The notes under the pieces were generated by a model. It saw nothing but the letters and a program-made list of their open reading frames with translations. It ran no database searches and was not told where the DNA came from. Source: Acidobacteria bacterium 13_1_20CM_3_53_8 (GTDB lineage Bacteria; Acidobacteriota; Blastocatellia; Pyrinomonadales; Pyrinomonadaceae). From it: a stretch of 64,000 bases of DNA. The stretch spans positions 1 through 64,000 of the forward strand of contig MNJR01000064.1 of the NCBI GenBank assembly GCA_001920415.1, in the 5' to 3' direction. The translations under genes were made by a program, and so were the position numbers. Below, piece by piece: positions 26,507 through 35,256 of this stretch (position 1 is its first letter; each line of letters opens with the position of its first letter).

Positions 26507-26617
26507 ATGGGAGACAAAATCTTTTCTGTCGTATCTGCTCTTATATTGCTGCTCGCGCTCGTCCTTCTGGTCTTCGCGCTGCTCGTAATGTCTGGCAAGC
26601 TTCCGCATCTTGGATAG
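26507..26617 (+). CDS. Predicted 36-residue single-pass membrane protein
   Basis: Short open frame starting MGDKIFSVVSALILLLAL and ending in GKLPHLG. Residues about 6-28 form one long hydrophobic helix, with a Lys near each end. A weak GGCGGGA ribosome binding site lies directly upstream. It follows the permease on the same strand. Hydrophobic composition and proper ends argue for a real small protein, but no family is recognised, and a chance frame cannot be excluded. Confidence 0.5.
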   Translation: MGDKIFSVVSALILLLALVLLVFALLVMSGKLPHLG

Positions 26618-26626
26618 AGCATTATT

Positions 26627-26748
26627 AAAAGGCAAAAGGTAAAAGTAAAAAGGCAAAAGGAAAGCTGAAACCATCTTTTACTTAAACTGCTTTTCGCCTT
26701 ATCCCTTTTGCCTTTTTACTTTTACCTTTTTACTTTCCTTTTGCCTCA
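26627..26748. repeat. Heptamer palindrome, AAAAGGC/AAAAGGT family, copy 3
   Basis: Left arm AAAAGGC AAAAGGT AAAAGTA AAAAGGC AAAAGG, right arm the complement in the reverse order. The TGA stop of the minus-strand DNA polymerase overlaps the right edge. Confidence 0.88.
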
Positions 26749-28527
26749 CTTCACCCACGCGTCCGCGACTTCAGTCTCCACCTTCACAGGGACTTTCTTC
26801 AAATACTCTTCGCCCGCAGCGCACATAGCGTCTTCAACTCTCCTTGCAATCTCTTCGGCCTGACCAGCATCAGCTTCAACAACAATCTCATCGTGGATGA
26901 CGTTGACAATCTTCGCAGTCGTGCCCTGCAATTTGTCGTGAAGAAGACGAAGAGCACGCTTGCAAATGTCAGCCGAACTGCCCTGCACCGGCGCGTTTTT
27001 TCCGTTGCGTTGGGCCAATGACATTGCTTGCTTGTCTTCTGGGTCGAAGCGAAAGCGTGCGATGCGTCCCGAAGCTGTGCGCGTCATCCTATCGCGCACG
27101 GCTCGCATAGCAGCTTCGCGCAGCCACGCATCAAGCTGGCGATAAGTTGCAAAGTAGCGGCGCAGCACATCTTCGGCTTCGGTCTGCTTCATCCCCGTCA
27201 GCATGGCGAAACGTTGCGCGCCTATTCCGTAAACCACGCCGAAATTTAGTCGCTTCGCGGTAGAACGCTGATCGGGCGTCACTTGATCTAATGGCACGTT
27301 GAAAACCTGCGCTGCTGTGGCACAATGCAAATCCGCGCCTGAGTTGAATGCGTCAATGAATCCTTTGTCGTTTGTGAACTCCGCAAGGATGCGCAACTCC
27401 ACCTGCGAATAATCTGCGATCACAAGCTTTCTTCCTTCGGGCGCGCGGAAGCAGCGACGATATTCAATCGAGTGCGGAACCTGTTGAATATTAGGCGAGT
27501 TGCACGCCATCCTTCCGGTCGGCGCTCCTATCTGCCGGAAGTCCGCGTGTATGCGCCCGGTCGCGGGGTTTATCTCTTCCAGAATATTTTCGCCGTAGCT
27601 GGTCAAAGCCTTCTGCACTGTTCTGTATTCGAGAAGCGTCTTCACGACCGGGTAATCGTTCGCAAGGGGTTGCAGTTTCCAATTTCTTGTTGAATCCGGC
27701 ACGGGCACGCCCAAGCGTTTGAGGGCTTTCGTCAGTTGAACATGCGAATCAAGATTTATCTCCTCGCGCACTGGGCCGCCGAAGAGCGAGAACTGCGAGG
27801 ACTCTTCCGCCAACACCTCTTGAAGCTCTTTGGCGAGCGCTTCGCGCCGTCGCTCGACCACAACAAGCTGCTCGCGCCAGCGATGCTTATCCAGAAAGAT
27901 TCCAGCAAGCTCAAGCGAGGCGATGGGAATGACGCATTCAAATTCAAGCTGCGCGCAACGAAGAAGCGCGTCCGCCTTTAAACGATCAATCATCTTCTCG
28001 CGCAAAGGCGGCAACACCATTGCATCGCGCGCTGCGTATTCGAGTTGCGATTCTGTAAGCTCGGCAGACCAGTCGCTCAACCGCTCGGCCTTGTCTATTG
28101 TCTCGTTCAGAAAACGCGCTGCGACTGCATCCAACCCTTGCCGCTCTTCCAAATCACCCGCAGAGATAATCTGGCTCGCCAGCAGAGTGTCAAAGACGGG
28201 CGCGACTTCTATGCCTAGAACATGCTTTATCCATTTCGCATCAAACTTCGTGTTGTGCGCGATTTTCACGGGGCGCTGCGCTGTGAGCAGTTCGCGTAAA
28301 GGCTTGAACTCGTCGCTGCGCGCGGGGTCAATTCCCTGAAAACGATCCATGTCAATGATTCGCACGCCGTCGGGCGCTGCGAACTGAATCAGGCGCAGGC
28401 GACCGTTGTAAGGATCAAGCGAAGTCGTTTCACAGTCGAAGCCTATGGCTGCGTGCTTTGATAATTCTTCAGAAGCCACGCGCAATTCTTCGGCAGATGT
28501 AATTAACTTGTAGTCTGTTGCAATCAT
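26746..28527 (-). CDS. polA: Family A DNA polymerase with 3'-5' exonuclease (no 5'-nuclease)
   Basis: 593 residues, against about 930 for standard Pol I: the N-terminal 5'-nuclease domain is missing. The 3'-5' exonuclease (about 1-185) has intact motifs DCET (Exo I, about 31-34), AHNTKFD (Exo II) and YAARDA (Exo III). Polymerase motif A is DYSQVELRILAEFT (about 371-384), motif B RSTAKRLNFGVVYG (about 425-438) and motif C IHDEIV (about 544-549). It should do proofreading DNA synthesis in repair or primer removal, with the nuclease supplied by another gene. The cupin gene ends immediately before its ATG, with no gap (TAG then ATG), so they are coupled. Confidence 0.93.
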   Translation of the reverse strand: MIATDYKLITSAEELRVASEELSKHAAIGFDCETTSLDPYNGRLRLIQFAAPDGVRIIDMDRFQGIDPARSDEFKPLRELLTAQRPVKIAHNTKFDAKWIKHVLGIEVAPVFDTLLASQIISAGDLEERQGLDAVAARFLNETIDKAERLSDWSAELTESQLEYAARDAMVLPPLREKMIDRLKADALLRCAQLEFECVIPIASLELAGIFLDKHRWREQLVVVERRREALAKELQEVLAEESSQFSLFGGPVREEINLDSHVQLTKALKRLGVPVPDSTRNWKLQPLANDYPVVKTLLEYRTVQKALTSYGENILEEINPATGRIHADFRQIGAPTGRMACNSPNIQQVPHSIEYRRCFRAPEGRKLVIADYSQVELRILAEFTNDKGFIDAFNSGADLHCATAAQVFNVPLDQVTPDQRSTAKRLNFGVVYGIGAQRFAMLTGMKQTEAEDVLRRYFATYRQLDAWLREAAMRAVRDRMTRTASGRIARFRFDPEDKQAMSLAQRNGKNAPVQGSSADICKRALRLLHDKLQGTTAKIVNVIHDEIVVEADAGQAEEIARRVEDAMCAAGEEYLKKVPVKVETEVADAWVK

Positions 28528-28833
28528 CTACTTTCTCGCGCCGATTAAATAGACGACGCCCTCGTCGCCGGGAACGAATGCGGAATGAACCGTGTGCGCC
28601 GGAAGGAAATCGCGGTCGCCCGCACGCAACGTATAAGTCTCGCCGCCCACTGTTAACTGAAGCGCGCCGCTCACTATCCAGTGCGATTGGTCTTCAGCAT
28701 GCCTGTGCGTAGCATAAGTTGTACCGGCAGCATCCGCCCACTGAAAGACATGAAAGCCCTCGGCTTCCATGCGCCTTCGCAGATCATCTGCATCGGGCGC
28801 GACCGCTTCGTTCCATCTTTCGACTTTAAGCAT
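28528..28833 (-). CDS. Small cupin-domain protein
   Basis: 101 residues with one cupin fold: a GTTYATHRHAEDQSHWIVSG metal-ligand type motif (about 36-55, His-His-Glu) and the second motif RAGDRDFLPAHTVHSAF (about 70-86). Such small cupins bind a metal and small ligands; function unknown. It is cotranscribed with the downstream polymerase (adjacent codons). No signal peptide, so cytoplasmic. Confidence 0.82.
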   Translation of the reverse strand: MLKVERWNEAVAPDADDLRRRMEAEGFHVFQWADAAGTTYATHRHAEDQSHWIVSGALQLTVGGETYTLRAGDRDFLPAHTVHSAFVPGDEGVVYLIGARK

Positions 28834-28841
28834 AAAAGAAG

Positions 28842-28962
28842 TCTGGAGTCTGGAGCCGGAAGAATTTGCGATTTTAGATTTTGGATTTTCGATTTAAAAG
28901 CTTTCCGCCTCTTCCAATCGAAAATCGCAAATCTAAAATCTAAAATCAATCTGACTCCAGAC
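28842..28962. repeat. Heptamer palindrome, TTTTAGA/GTCTGGA family, copy 3
   Basis: GTCTGGA GTCTGGA, then ATTTTAGATTTTGGATTTTC type units face the complementary arm, ending in GACTCCAGAC. It lies between the cupin and DinB genes. Confidence 0.87.
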
Positions 28963-28980
28963 TATTTTCTGGCATCTGCG

Positions 28981-29526
28981 TTAAAATTCTTTCGTATGCC
29001 CTGTGAGCAAACGCTTCAGCATCAGAATCTGTCCCTTGTGCTGTGCCTCGTGGTCAACAAGGTGATGAAGAATCCAGCGCAAACTGAATTCGTACTTATT
29101 CTCGCGTCTCTCCATATGAAAGAGTTTTCCATCAAGATCGTCATCATTAAGAGAAGCGAGCTTTGCCCTTGCTCCCTCACGAATTTCGCCGACAACTCTC
29201 AGGCAATCTTCAGCCGAAAAATTCAGCCGACCGAACTTCTCCGGGTCTTTGAGCACGTCCCAGAACTGGCTGTTCTTATCCTCATCCGTGAGCTTGTGGC
29301 CGCCAATAACGCACTCAATCCAGTACCATTCGGCTTCGCCTATGTGAAGCACTAGCGCGCCGATTGAATGCGCGCCCTCGACCGCTCGCTCGGCCACTTG
29401 CTCACGAGTCAAATCACTCACGGCCTCGCGCAATTGTTCGCGCACTTCGTTCATCTCAGCAAGATAGAAACCTATTTCATTTGAAACTCCGGCAACAGGT
29501 TCAATCACATTGCGCTCGATTGCCAT
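28981..29526 (-). CDS. DinB/YfiT-like four-helix metalloprotein
   Basis: 181 residues from the Met of MAIERN; GGAGAA seven nucleotides upstream supports this start over an upstream one. DinB fold: helix one with EVREQLREAVSDLT, a first ligand His in GALVLHIGEAEWYW (about 57-70), and the C-terminal HHLVDHEAQHKGQI (about 150-163), which holds the remaining His ligands. Members act as thiol transferases or metal-dependent hydrolases. Located 22 nt after the MFS transporter on the same strand, so probably co-transcribed with it. Confidence 0.85.
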   Translation of the reverse strand: MAIERNVIEPVAGVSNEIGFYLAEMNEVREQLREAVSDLTREQVAERAVEGAHSIGALVLHIGEAEWYWIECVIGGHKLTDEDKNSQFWDVLKDPEKFGRLNFSAEDCLRVVGEIREGARAKLASLNDDDLDGKLFHMERRENKYEFSLRWILHHLVDHEAQHKGQILMLKRLLTGHTKEF

Positions 29527-29548
29527 CTCAAGTTTCTCCGTTATCCGT

Positions 29549-30850
29549 TCAGGAAGTAGCGCTTTGCTCCGTACGCGTTCGCACAAGCGTTAGCAGAAGC
29601 AGTGCGGCACTCGCGCCTAAGCATCCGCTCAAGATGAAGGCTGTAGTTGCCCCGCGCCAGTCCCAGATAAATCCCATCAGAAGCGAGGCTGGAAGCACTG
29701 TGACGCTGAAGGCAAGATTATACAACCCGAAGGCCGTACCGCGCTGCTCCGGGCGAACGAGGTCTGCGACGAGCGCCTTTTCAGTTCCTTCGGCCAGTCC
29801 GAAATAGATGCCGTAGATTAAGAAAAGCATCCACGCCTCGCCCGCAGAAGAGACGAATGCGAAGCCAGTGTAAACCGCCGCGTACAGAAACCACCCTGCG
29901 GCTATCATAGTCTTTCGCCCCAGACGATCCGAAAGGTCTCCGCCAACGAGCGAGCTTAAAACTTTGCTAGCGTGCAGCGCCGCCCACAGAAGCGGAATCG
30001 AAAGCGCAGAGACGCCCACATCGCTCGCGCGCTTGATTAAGAAGGCATCCGACGAATTCGATAGAGTGAAGAGCGCCACAACTACCAGAAACTTTTTGAA
30101 GTTGGAATCGAACCCCGTCAAGGAGAGGCGCAAGCTTATGCCAAGCGTATGAGCTTGCGGTTTCTCTTCCCTCTCGCGCAGGAAAATCGCCGCCACCAGC
30201 ACAGCCGCCAGCGCTGGCACTGAAGCTAGCAGAAAAATCTTCGTGTAGTCGTGAGCCGTAAGCCGGTTTCTGTCTGCGGCGAAAAAGTATATGAAGAGAA
30301 AGCCTATGAGCGGGCCTATCATAGCGCCCGCGTGATCCATAGCGCGATGAAAGCCGAACGCTATGCCTCGCTCTTCCGGTCTCACGGCGTCAGCAATCAG
30401 CGCGTCACGCGGCGCAGTTCGCACCCCTTTTCCTACGCGATCCGTCAAGCGAATTGCCAGAACCTGATACCAACTCGTAGCAAACGCCAGCAGTGGGCGT
30501 ACCGCGTTCGCAACCGCGTAGCCGAAGACAACAAAACCTTTTCTACGACCACGACGGTCGCTGAAATATCCCGCAAAAAGTTTTAGAAGGCTTGAGATTG
30601 ATTCCGCAGCGCCTTCTATGATGCCTATGACTTTCGGGGAAGCGCCTAAGACAAGAGTGAGGAATAGCGGCAGCAGCGGATAGATTATCTCGCTCGAAGC
30701 ATCGTTCAATAAACTAACGAGTCCGATTGTAAAGACGTTGCGCGGCAGCCTGCGATAACGCCGCCACATCCCCCGTATTCCTTCGTCATGCATCTCAGCG
30801 CTCGTGCGAGCGTCGAATTCGTTTGCGGCATCACGTTCGGTCTCTGCCAA
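29549..30850 (-). CDS. MFS transporter
   Basis: 433 residues, twelve predicted helices. The loop 2-3 signature is GYFSDRRGRRKGFVVFGYAV (about 93-112), of the GxxxDRxGRR type; the corresponding second-half loop is GGDLSDRLGRKTMIAAGWFL (about 298-317). Probably a drug or metabolite exporter; substrate unknown. It is in a unit with the DinB-like gene downstream and starts soon after the small membrane protein gene at 30874. Confidence 0.9.
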   Translation of the reverse strand: MAETERDAANEFDARTSAEMHDEGIRGMWRRYRRLPRNVFTIGLVSLLNDASSEIIYPLLPLFLTLVLGASPKVIGIIEGAAESISSLLKLFAGYFSDRRGRRKGFVVFGYAVANAVRPLLAFATSWYQVLAIRLTDRVGKGVRTAPRDALIADAVRPEERGIAFGFHRAMDHAGAMIGPLIGFLFIYFFAADRNRLTAHDYTKIFLLASVPALAAVLVAAIFLREREEKPQAHTLGISLRLSLTGFDSNFKKFLVVVALFTLSNSSDAFLIKRASDVGVSALSIPLLWAALHASKVLSSLVGGDLSDRLGRKTMIAAGWFLYAAVYTGFAFVSSAGEAWMLFLIYGIYFGLAEGTEKALVADLVRPEQRGTAFGLYNLAFSVTVLPASLLMGFIWDWRGATTAFILSGCLGASAALLLLTLVRTRTEQSATS

Positions 30851-30873
30851 AGTCTTTACCTTGCTCTGCGGAT

Positions 30874-31098
30874 TCAGCGCGCATTGCCCCGCCTGGGCGC
30901 GGCAGTCGGATGCGTCTCTCTAGGCTTCGATGAATCAGACGAATACCACCACGCCACCACGCCGCCAATCAGAAGGACTAGAATCAACATCCCTGCCAGC
31001 GTCAAACGAACTGCCCATCGAAGTATGCGCCGCGCTATAACGAAAAAGAGCGAGACGGCAGCGATGCCTATGATGACTGCAACGATTAAAGGAGTCAT
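30874..31098 (-). CDS. Small two-helix membrane protein
   Basis: 74 residues with two membrane helices (about 3-22 and 32-51) separated by RRILRW, and a basic/Pro-rich tail. Directly upstream of the MFS gene on the same strand (gap of about 23 nt). Not recognised; accessory membrane subunit or unknown. Confidence 0.6.
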   Translation of the reverse strand: MTPLIVAVIIGIAAVSLFFVIARRILRWAVRLTLAGMLILVLLIGGVVAWWYSSDSSKPRETHPTAAPRRGNAR

Positions 31099-31106
31099 AA
31101 GAATTC

Positions 31107-31256
31107 AGTGACGAGTGACAAGTGACAAGTGACAAGCAAGAATCACTTTTAATTTTTCATTCAGATTAATAAATAGAAGTAATCAGCTTCTTTCTGTAAA
31201 CTTAAAAGATTGAATTAAAGATTAAAAATTCTTTCTTGCTCGTCACTTGTCGCTGC
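31107..31256. repeat. Heptamer palindrome, AGTGACA family, copy 1
   Basis: AGTGACG AGTGACA AGTGACA AGTGACA on the left; the complementary TCACTTG-type arm follows after an AT-rich spacer. The right arm supplies the last residues and the TGA stop of queF on the minus strand. Confidence 0.87.
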
Positions 31257-31704
31257 TCTTATAGCTTGCGCGCACGGTCGTCTTAATGTTGCCGCGCACG
31301 TTGAAGTCGCCTTCGATCTCTACGGCGCGGGGATCGCAGGCGCGCACGAAGTCTTCCAGGATGATGTTGATGACGTGCTCGTGAAAAATTTTTATCTGCC
31401 GAAACGAGTTGATGTAAAGCTTCAGACTCTTCAATTCTACGCAACGCTCGTTCGGCACATACTCAAGGCGTATCGTTGCGAAATCGGGAAAGTCCGAGAA
31501 CGGGCAGACGCATGTAAACTCCGGCATCTCGAATTTTATTCTTATCTCACGCCCCACGAACTCGTACGGGAAAGTGTCCAGCGGGTACAGATTCATCTCC
31601 TCGCGCGGCGTCGAGCGTATATCAAGCCCTTGTTGGTTCGCGTGTGGAAGCTCTTTCTCTGAAATAGCCATTCTTGAATTCCTGCTCCTTAAAGCTTGAG
31701 TCAT
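31243..31704 (-). CDS. queF: 7-cyano-7-deazaguanine (preQ0) reductase, QueF type I
   Basis: 153 residues, size of the unimodular NADPH-dependent nitrile reductase making preQ1 for queuosine. The active-site region is CPFSDFPDF (about 69-77), with the catalytic Cys and the conserved Asp of the PDF segment. The NADPH-recognition motif ELKSLKLY (about 90-97) is present. The tail KSSDK is encoded by a heptamer repeat, so the C-terminus may have been replaced. An internal start at M12 (31671) is possible. No other queuosine genes are seen nearby. Confidence 0.93.
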   Translation of the reverse strand: MTQALRSRNSRMAISEKELPHANQQGLDIRSTPREEMNLYPLDTFPYEFVGREIRIKFEMPEFTCVCPFSDFPDFATIRLEYVPNERCVELKSLKLYINSFRQIKIFHEHVINIILEDFVRACDPRAVEIEGDFNVRGNIKTTVRASYKSSDK

Positions 31705-31811
31705 AAATCTTACCTAAGTGCGGCGCATATCAGCAACCAAAGTTGATGAAGGTTGACAGAAAAGCTGACGACTTCTCAACCGCAGAAAGCGTAATTATAG
31801 GGCATGACGCT

Positions 31812-31869
31812 GCATAACACTCCAAATGAGCGTGTTATACTGCCCTTAAGCCGTATCACTTAGTTATGC
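31812..31869 (+). other. attC-like recombination site 1
   Basis: A core pair GCATAAC (31812-31818) and GTTATGC (31863-31869) brackets an imperfectly palindromic stretch, with a weaker pairing of TGAGCG and CGTATCA. The layout fits the R''-L''-L'-R' plan of integron attC sites, but the inner boxes pair poorly, so on its own this site is weak. Confidence 0.5.
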
Positions 31870-31915
31870 GCTAGCTTGTTTAAATAACTGGGCGTACTAA
31901 AGGACTCAAAGTGAG

Positions 31916-32704
31916 ATGAAAGGAAAGAATCGAGGAATCAAACTATCTGAAGTATTACCCAATTTAAAAAAGGAGATTGAAAAGGCGGGCAAATCCATAA
32001 GACCGATAAATCAAAATTCACGATGGAGTAAAAAGCGTGCTTATACGTTGCTTCTTCTTGAGAATTACATTGAAGTGCTTTTAATATTTAAGAGGATTCT
32101 TGACAGCTTAAACGAGCTGGCAGATATAAAAAGTCGAGTAAAATTCGACGAAATCCCAGAAGACGAAAGGGCAGAAAGGGAGGCGCTTATGATGAGAACT
32201 TTTGATCTACTAGCATTCCTGCGGCTAGACATAAAAGCTCTATACATTTGGACGGCACAGATTACTGACATTTTTAAGGATAGCGGAGTGAAGATCGACC
32301 TAGAAGAACTAAACAGAATTTCTCTCTTCCGGCATAAGCTCATTACACATGTTCATGAGACGCCCTTCTTCAAATCTTCTCTAACAACGAAGTCAGGTAC
32401 AACTTATAATCCTAAAGAGGAATTTATCGAAGATATGTATCTTCCATTCGATTTTAGAAATAGTAGATTTGTTGGACTACAGACATTAGTAAGAAAAGCA
32501 ACTTCTTTTATACCTGAACTTGGGCAAGAGAAAAATCGCTTTGAAAGAATTAAGATTCTATACCGTCAAGTTAATAAAATTGCTGACAATGAGCTTAAAA
32601 GAAACGTGAAAAAGTTTATCTTCAAAGTTGGCCTTCCTACTGATTCACCAGGGATTATAGCAGTGGCTTTATTACAGGCGCTTAAGAACTATCGTCGTAG
32701 TTAG
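31916..32704 (+). CDS. Unknown cassette gene, 262 residues, charged helical
   Basis: An AT-rich gene (base composition unlike its neighbours), placed between two attC-like sites. The product is rich in Lys/Glu/Ile/Leu and apparently all-helical, with no signal or membrane segment, and resembles no family I know. An N-terminal positively charged stretch (MKGKNRGIKL) and a central YIWTAQITDIFKDSGV segment are visible. Its composition and position suggest acquisition as a gene cassette. AGGACTC and a weak AGTGAG lie before the ATG. A function cannot be named. Confidence 0.75.
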   Translation: MKGKNRGIKLSEVLPNLKKEIEKAGKSIRPINQNSRWSKKRAYTLLLLENYIEVLLIFKRILDSLNELADIKSRVKFDEIPEDERAEREALMMRTFDLLAFLRLDIKALYIWTAQITDIFKDSGVKIDLEELNRISLFRHKLITHVHETPFFKSSLTTKSGTTYNPKEEFIEDMYLPFDFRNSRFVGLQTLVRKATSFIPELGQEKNRFERIKILYRQVNKIADNELKRNVKKFIFKVGLPTDSPGIIAVALLQALKNYRRS

Positions 32705-32721
32705 GGTTTCTTTAATGTCGC

Positions 32722-32828
32722 GCATAACAACTCATTCAACCGGAGCGCGGATTGAATGGCTTTCATCATCGTTCTTCCGATGTGTATTGAATGCTGTTCG
32801 CCGCGCTCGGCTAATTCGGGCGTTAGCT
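32722..32828 (+). other. attC site 2 (integron-type recombination site)
   Basis: Good attC structure: R'' GCATAAC (32722-32728), spacer AACTC, L'' ATTCAACCGGAGCGCGG. After a variable loop comes CCGCGCTCGGCTAATTCGGGC, then R' GTTAGCT (32822-32828). The two strands pair with a single extrahelical G in the L'' arm (CCGGAGCGCGG against CCGAGCGCGG), the known hallmark of folded attC. The 107-bp size is usual for cassettes of chromosomal arrays. Confidence 0.85.
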
Positions 32829-32864
32829 GGCTCTCTTCAGCGCCGCAAATAGAGGTCATGGATT

Positions 32865-33413
32865 ATGATTACTGATAGAATACTGAACCTGTTTGTTCCC
32901 TCTCTCATTGCAATCATCTCCATCGTTATCTTTTTCCTTGTCCATCCAGCCCAAAAGTTCTCTTTCGTACCCGCAATGGTCGTGGCATTTGTTTGTTACT
33001 TGCTCACCAGCTATCGTGTGATGCCCAAAGTTGAGCGCGTTCTGCCCGTCTATCTAATCGCTCTTGCGATACAGTTCTTGCACTTCACAGAGGAATACGT
33101 TTACGGCTTTCAGTTCAAGGTCACTGAAATTATGGCTGGGATGCCTCCTTTCAATGTGAATGTGTTTGTGGCTTTCAATATGATTGCCTACTCTCTGTTC
33201 TTATTAGCTGGGATAGGGATGTATAAAGGAATGAAATTTCCAATGATTATTGTTTGGTTCTTTGCCATCTGTGTGATGGGCAACGCGATTTGGCATCTAC
33301 TGCTTACGCTCAGGGTCGGCGGCTATTTCCCCGGCTTGTACACCTCATTTGCAGGCTGGATTCTGGGGCCAATTCTCTTGAAGCGACTTTGGAGGCAAGA
33401 AAGCGTTGCCTGA
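32865..33413 (+). CDS. HXXEE-domain membrane protein
   Basis: 182 residues with about five to six membrane helices. The name-giving motif is HFTEE (about 71-75); a later NMIAYSLF and a further [12 protein letters not shown] segment are also typical of this family. Function unknown; often carried by cassettes and other mobile elements. AGAGGTC lies 8 nt before the ATG. It lies between an intact attC site and a half-site, so it was probably acquired as a gene cassette. Confidence 0.85.
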   Translation: MITDRILNLFVPSLIAIISIVIFFLVHPAQKFSFVPAMVVAFVCYLLTSYRVMPKVERVLPVYLIALAIQFLHFTEEYVYGFQFKVTEIMAGMPPFNVNVFVAFNMIAYSLFLLAGIGMYKGMKFPMIIVWFFAICVMGNAIWHLLLTLRVGGYFPGLYTSFAGWILGPILLKRLWRQESVA

Positions 33414-33419
33414 CGCCGA

Positions 33420-33441
33420 GCCTAACAACTCATTCAACGCG
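33420..33441 (+). other. Half attC-like site 3
   Basis: GCCTAAC AACTC ATTCAAC, matching the 5' half (R''-L'') of attC site 2, directly after the HXXEE stop codon. No matching R'/L' half (GTTAGGC) was found in the following 250 bp, so the site is truncated. This would be the right edge of the cassette array. Confidence 0.65.
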
Positions 33442-33669
33442 GACAGCTACACGCGAAAGCGTGATAGCAAAGATTGCATGCGCCGCATGGGACTGGAGCG
33501 TAAAGTCGCAGCAACGGATTCATTAGTGAACTGTAGGCGCTTGCGCCGCGCCGCAGATAATTCGCCAAATAAAGCGCGACGCGAGCGCCCCTCTCGTGAT
33601 ACTTTCTCTGCCCAGCCTGAACCATATCTCGCGCGCAGGCAGCTTCGTCCAGCGCTCGACAGGAGCATT

Positions 33670-34998
33670 ATGAAGACTACGACCAGATCAAACATTTCTA
33701 CTACTGATACCGCGACGCTTCCGGCGGGATCGGCAACCGAAGTGGGCGATCCGCTTGGCGGTGTGACGACCACTACAACTGATCGCCTTTCATCTAGTAC
33801 GACGCGGCGGCGTCTGGATTCGATTGACCTGCTGCGCGGGCTTGTGATGGTCATAATGATGCTGGATCACACGCGCGAGTTCTTTCACAGCGAGGTGCCG
33901 AACTTCGATCCGCTCAATCTGACGAAGACGAGCGCCATGCTCTTCTTCACCAGATGGATAACCCATTTCTGCGCTCCTGTCTTCGTCTTTCTAGCCGGCA
34001 CGGGCGCGTATCTTCAATTCTCGCGCGGCAAGAGCAAGACTGAATTGTCGAAATTCCTGGTCACGCGCGGCCTGTGGCTCGTCTTCCTTGAACTGACAGT
34101 TCTGCACGTTCTCATATGGTTCAACCTCGACTGGCACTTCGTAGGGTTGCTGCAAGTCATCTGGGCTATAGGAATTTCTATGATCTGTCTGGCTGCGCTG
34201 ATTCATCTGCCCGTGCGCGTCATTGCAGCGTTCGGCATCGCTATGATTGCGCTGCACAATCTTCTGGACAAGATTCAGGTGACACAATGGCAGGGGCCGG
34301 GCACGCCTACGCCCAATTTTTGGGAGGGCATCTGGATGGTGTTGCACCAGCCGGGAATAATCTTTTTCGGTGACGGAGTTTACGCGCTGGCTCTTTATAC
34401 GCTGATTCCCTGGATAGGAGTGATGGCTGCGGGTTACTCGTTCGGCGCGCTCTACAAAATTGAGGCTGAAAGACGCCGAAAGATTCTGCTCATGCTCGGC
34501 GGTGCGCTCACGCTTCTTTTCATCATCATTAGGGCTACGCGCCTTTATGGCGATCCGCAAGAGTGGAGCAGCCAGAAAAATCTTCTCTTCACTGTTCTCT
34601 CGTTTCTGAACGTCACGAAGTATCCGCCCTCGCTCTTATTCCTTTTGATGACGCTTGGGCCTGCCATAGCCGCGCTCGCAGTGTTCGAGAAGATGGGGCG
34701 TGGGCCAATCAGCCGCGCGCTGATTACGTTCGGGCGCGTGCCGCTCTTCTTCTACCTTTTGCAGTGGACGGCAGCGCACACGCTTGCGGTCATAGCAGGT
34801 TTACTGGCAGGACAGCCCGTCGCCTATCAATTCGTAGACATACTCAACAAGCCCCGTTCTAATCCCGGCAACTTCGGCTTCAGCCTCCCGGTCGTCTACA
34901 TCTTCTGGATTGCAGGCGTGGCTTTGCTCTATCCGCTATGTCGCTGGTTCGCGGGCGTGAAGCAGCGACGCAGGGATTGGTGGCTGAGTTATCTATGA
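33670..34998 (+). CDS. DUF1624 / heparan-alpha-glucosaminide N-acetyltransferase-like membrane protein
   Basis: 442 residues when started at the ATG preceded by an AGGAGC ribosome binding site 5 nt upstream; longer in-frame starts would add a low-complexity extension across the degenerate cassette edge. After a 60-residue Thr-rich cytoplasmic tail comes [20 protein letters not shown] (about 57-76), the DUF1624 signature with a conserved His/Asp, then about ten membrane helices. Related enzymes transfer acetyl groups across the membrane; the bacterial substrate is unknown, but glycan acetylation would fit the cell's polysaccharide metabolism. Confidence 0.85.
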   Translation: MKTTTRSNISTTDTATLPAGSATEVGDPLGGVTTTTTDRLSSSTTRRRLDSIDLLRGLVMVIMMLDHTREFFHSEVPNFDPLNLTKTSAMLFFTRWITHFCAPVFVFLAGTGAYLQFSRGKSKTELSKFLVTRGLWLVFLELTVLHVLIWFNLDWHFVGLLQVIWAIGISMICLAALIHLPVRVIAAFGIAMIALHNLLDKIQVTQWQGPGTPTPNFWEGIWMVLHQPGIIFFGDGVYALALYTLIPWIGVMAAGYSFGALYKIEAERRRKILLMLGGALTLLFIIIRATRLYGDPQEWSSQKNLLFTVLSFLNVTKYPPSLLFLLMTLGPAIAALAVFEKMGRGPISRALITFGRVPLFFYLLQWTAAHTLAVIAGLLAGQPVAYQFVDILNKPRSNPGNFGFSLPVVYIFWIAGVALLYPLCRWFAGVKQRRRDWWLSYL

Positions 34999-35032
34999 CA
35001 TGAGCGGCACCAGGTAATTAAAGCATTTTCAA

Positions 35033-35122
35033 TTTGCGATCTTCTTAGCGTCTTTGCGTCTTGGCGTGAAATCTTCCTCACGCAAAGACGCTAAGAGAAA
35101 AGCAAAGACCGCAAAGAGGTTT
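35033..35122. repeat. Palindrome, GCGTCTTTGCGTCTTGGCG variant, copy 4 of the GCGC family
   Basis: The arms TTAGCGTCTTTGCGTC and GACGCTAAGAG share the TTTGCG core of the long palindromes, but here the loop is short. It lies in the gap between the DUF1624 gene and glpD. The rest of the 34999-35256 gap shows nothing else clear. Confidence 0.75.
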
Positions 35123-35256
35123 TAATTGTTCGACGCGTGCACGGCAGATTGTGGCAGTTGGAAAAGTGATACAGTGCTGATGGCCGCGCCTTTGTTCAAG
35201 CATCTACACTTCGCCCGAAGATAAAGGACTAAACTGCGGAAGCGGCGCGCAAGTGG

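Noticed and set aside
33427-33669. A complete third attC site
   Set aside because: Only the 5' half-site is seen; no R'/L' partner in the next 250 bp.
33406-33669. N-terminal extension of the DUF1624 protein
   Set aside because: Runs across the degenerate cassette edge with no SD; a proper AGGAGC-ATG start occurs at 33670.
31705-34998. Prophage or ICE
   Set aside because: No integrase, capsid, terminase or conjugation genes; only cassette-type features are seen.
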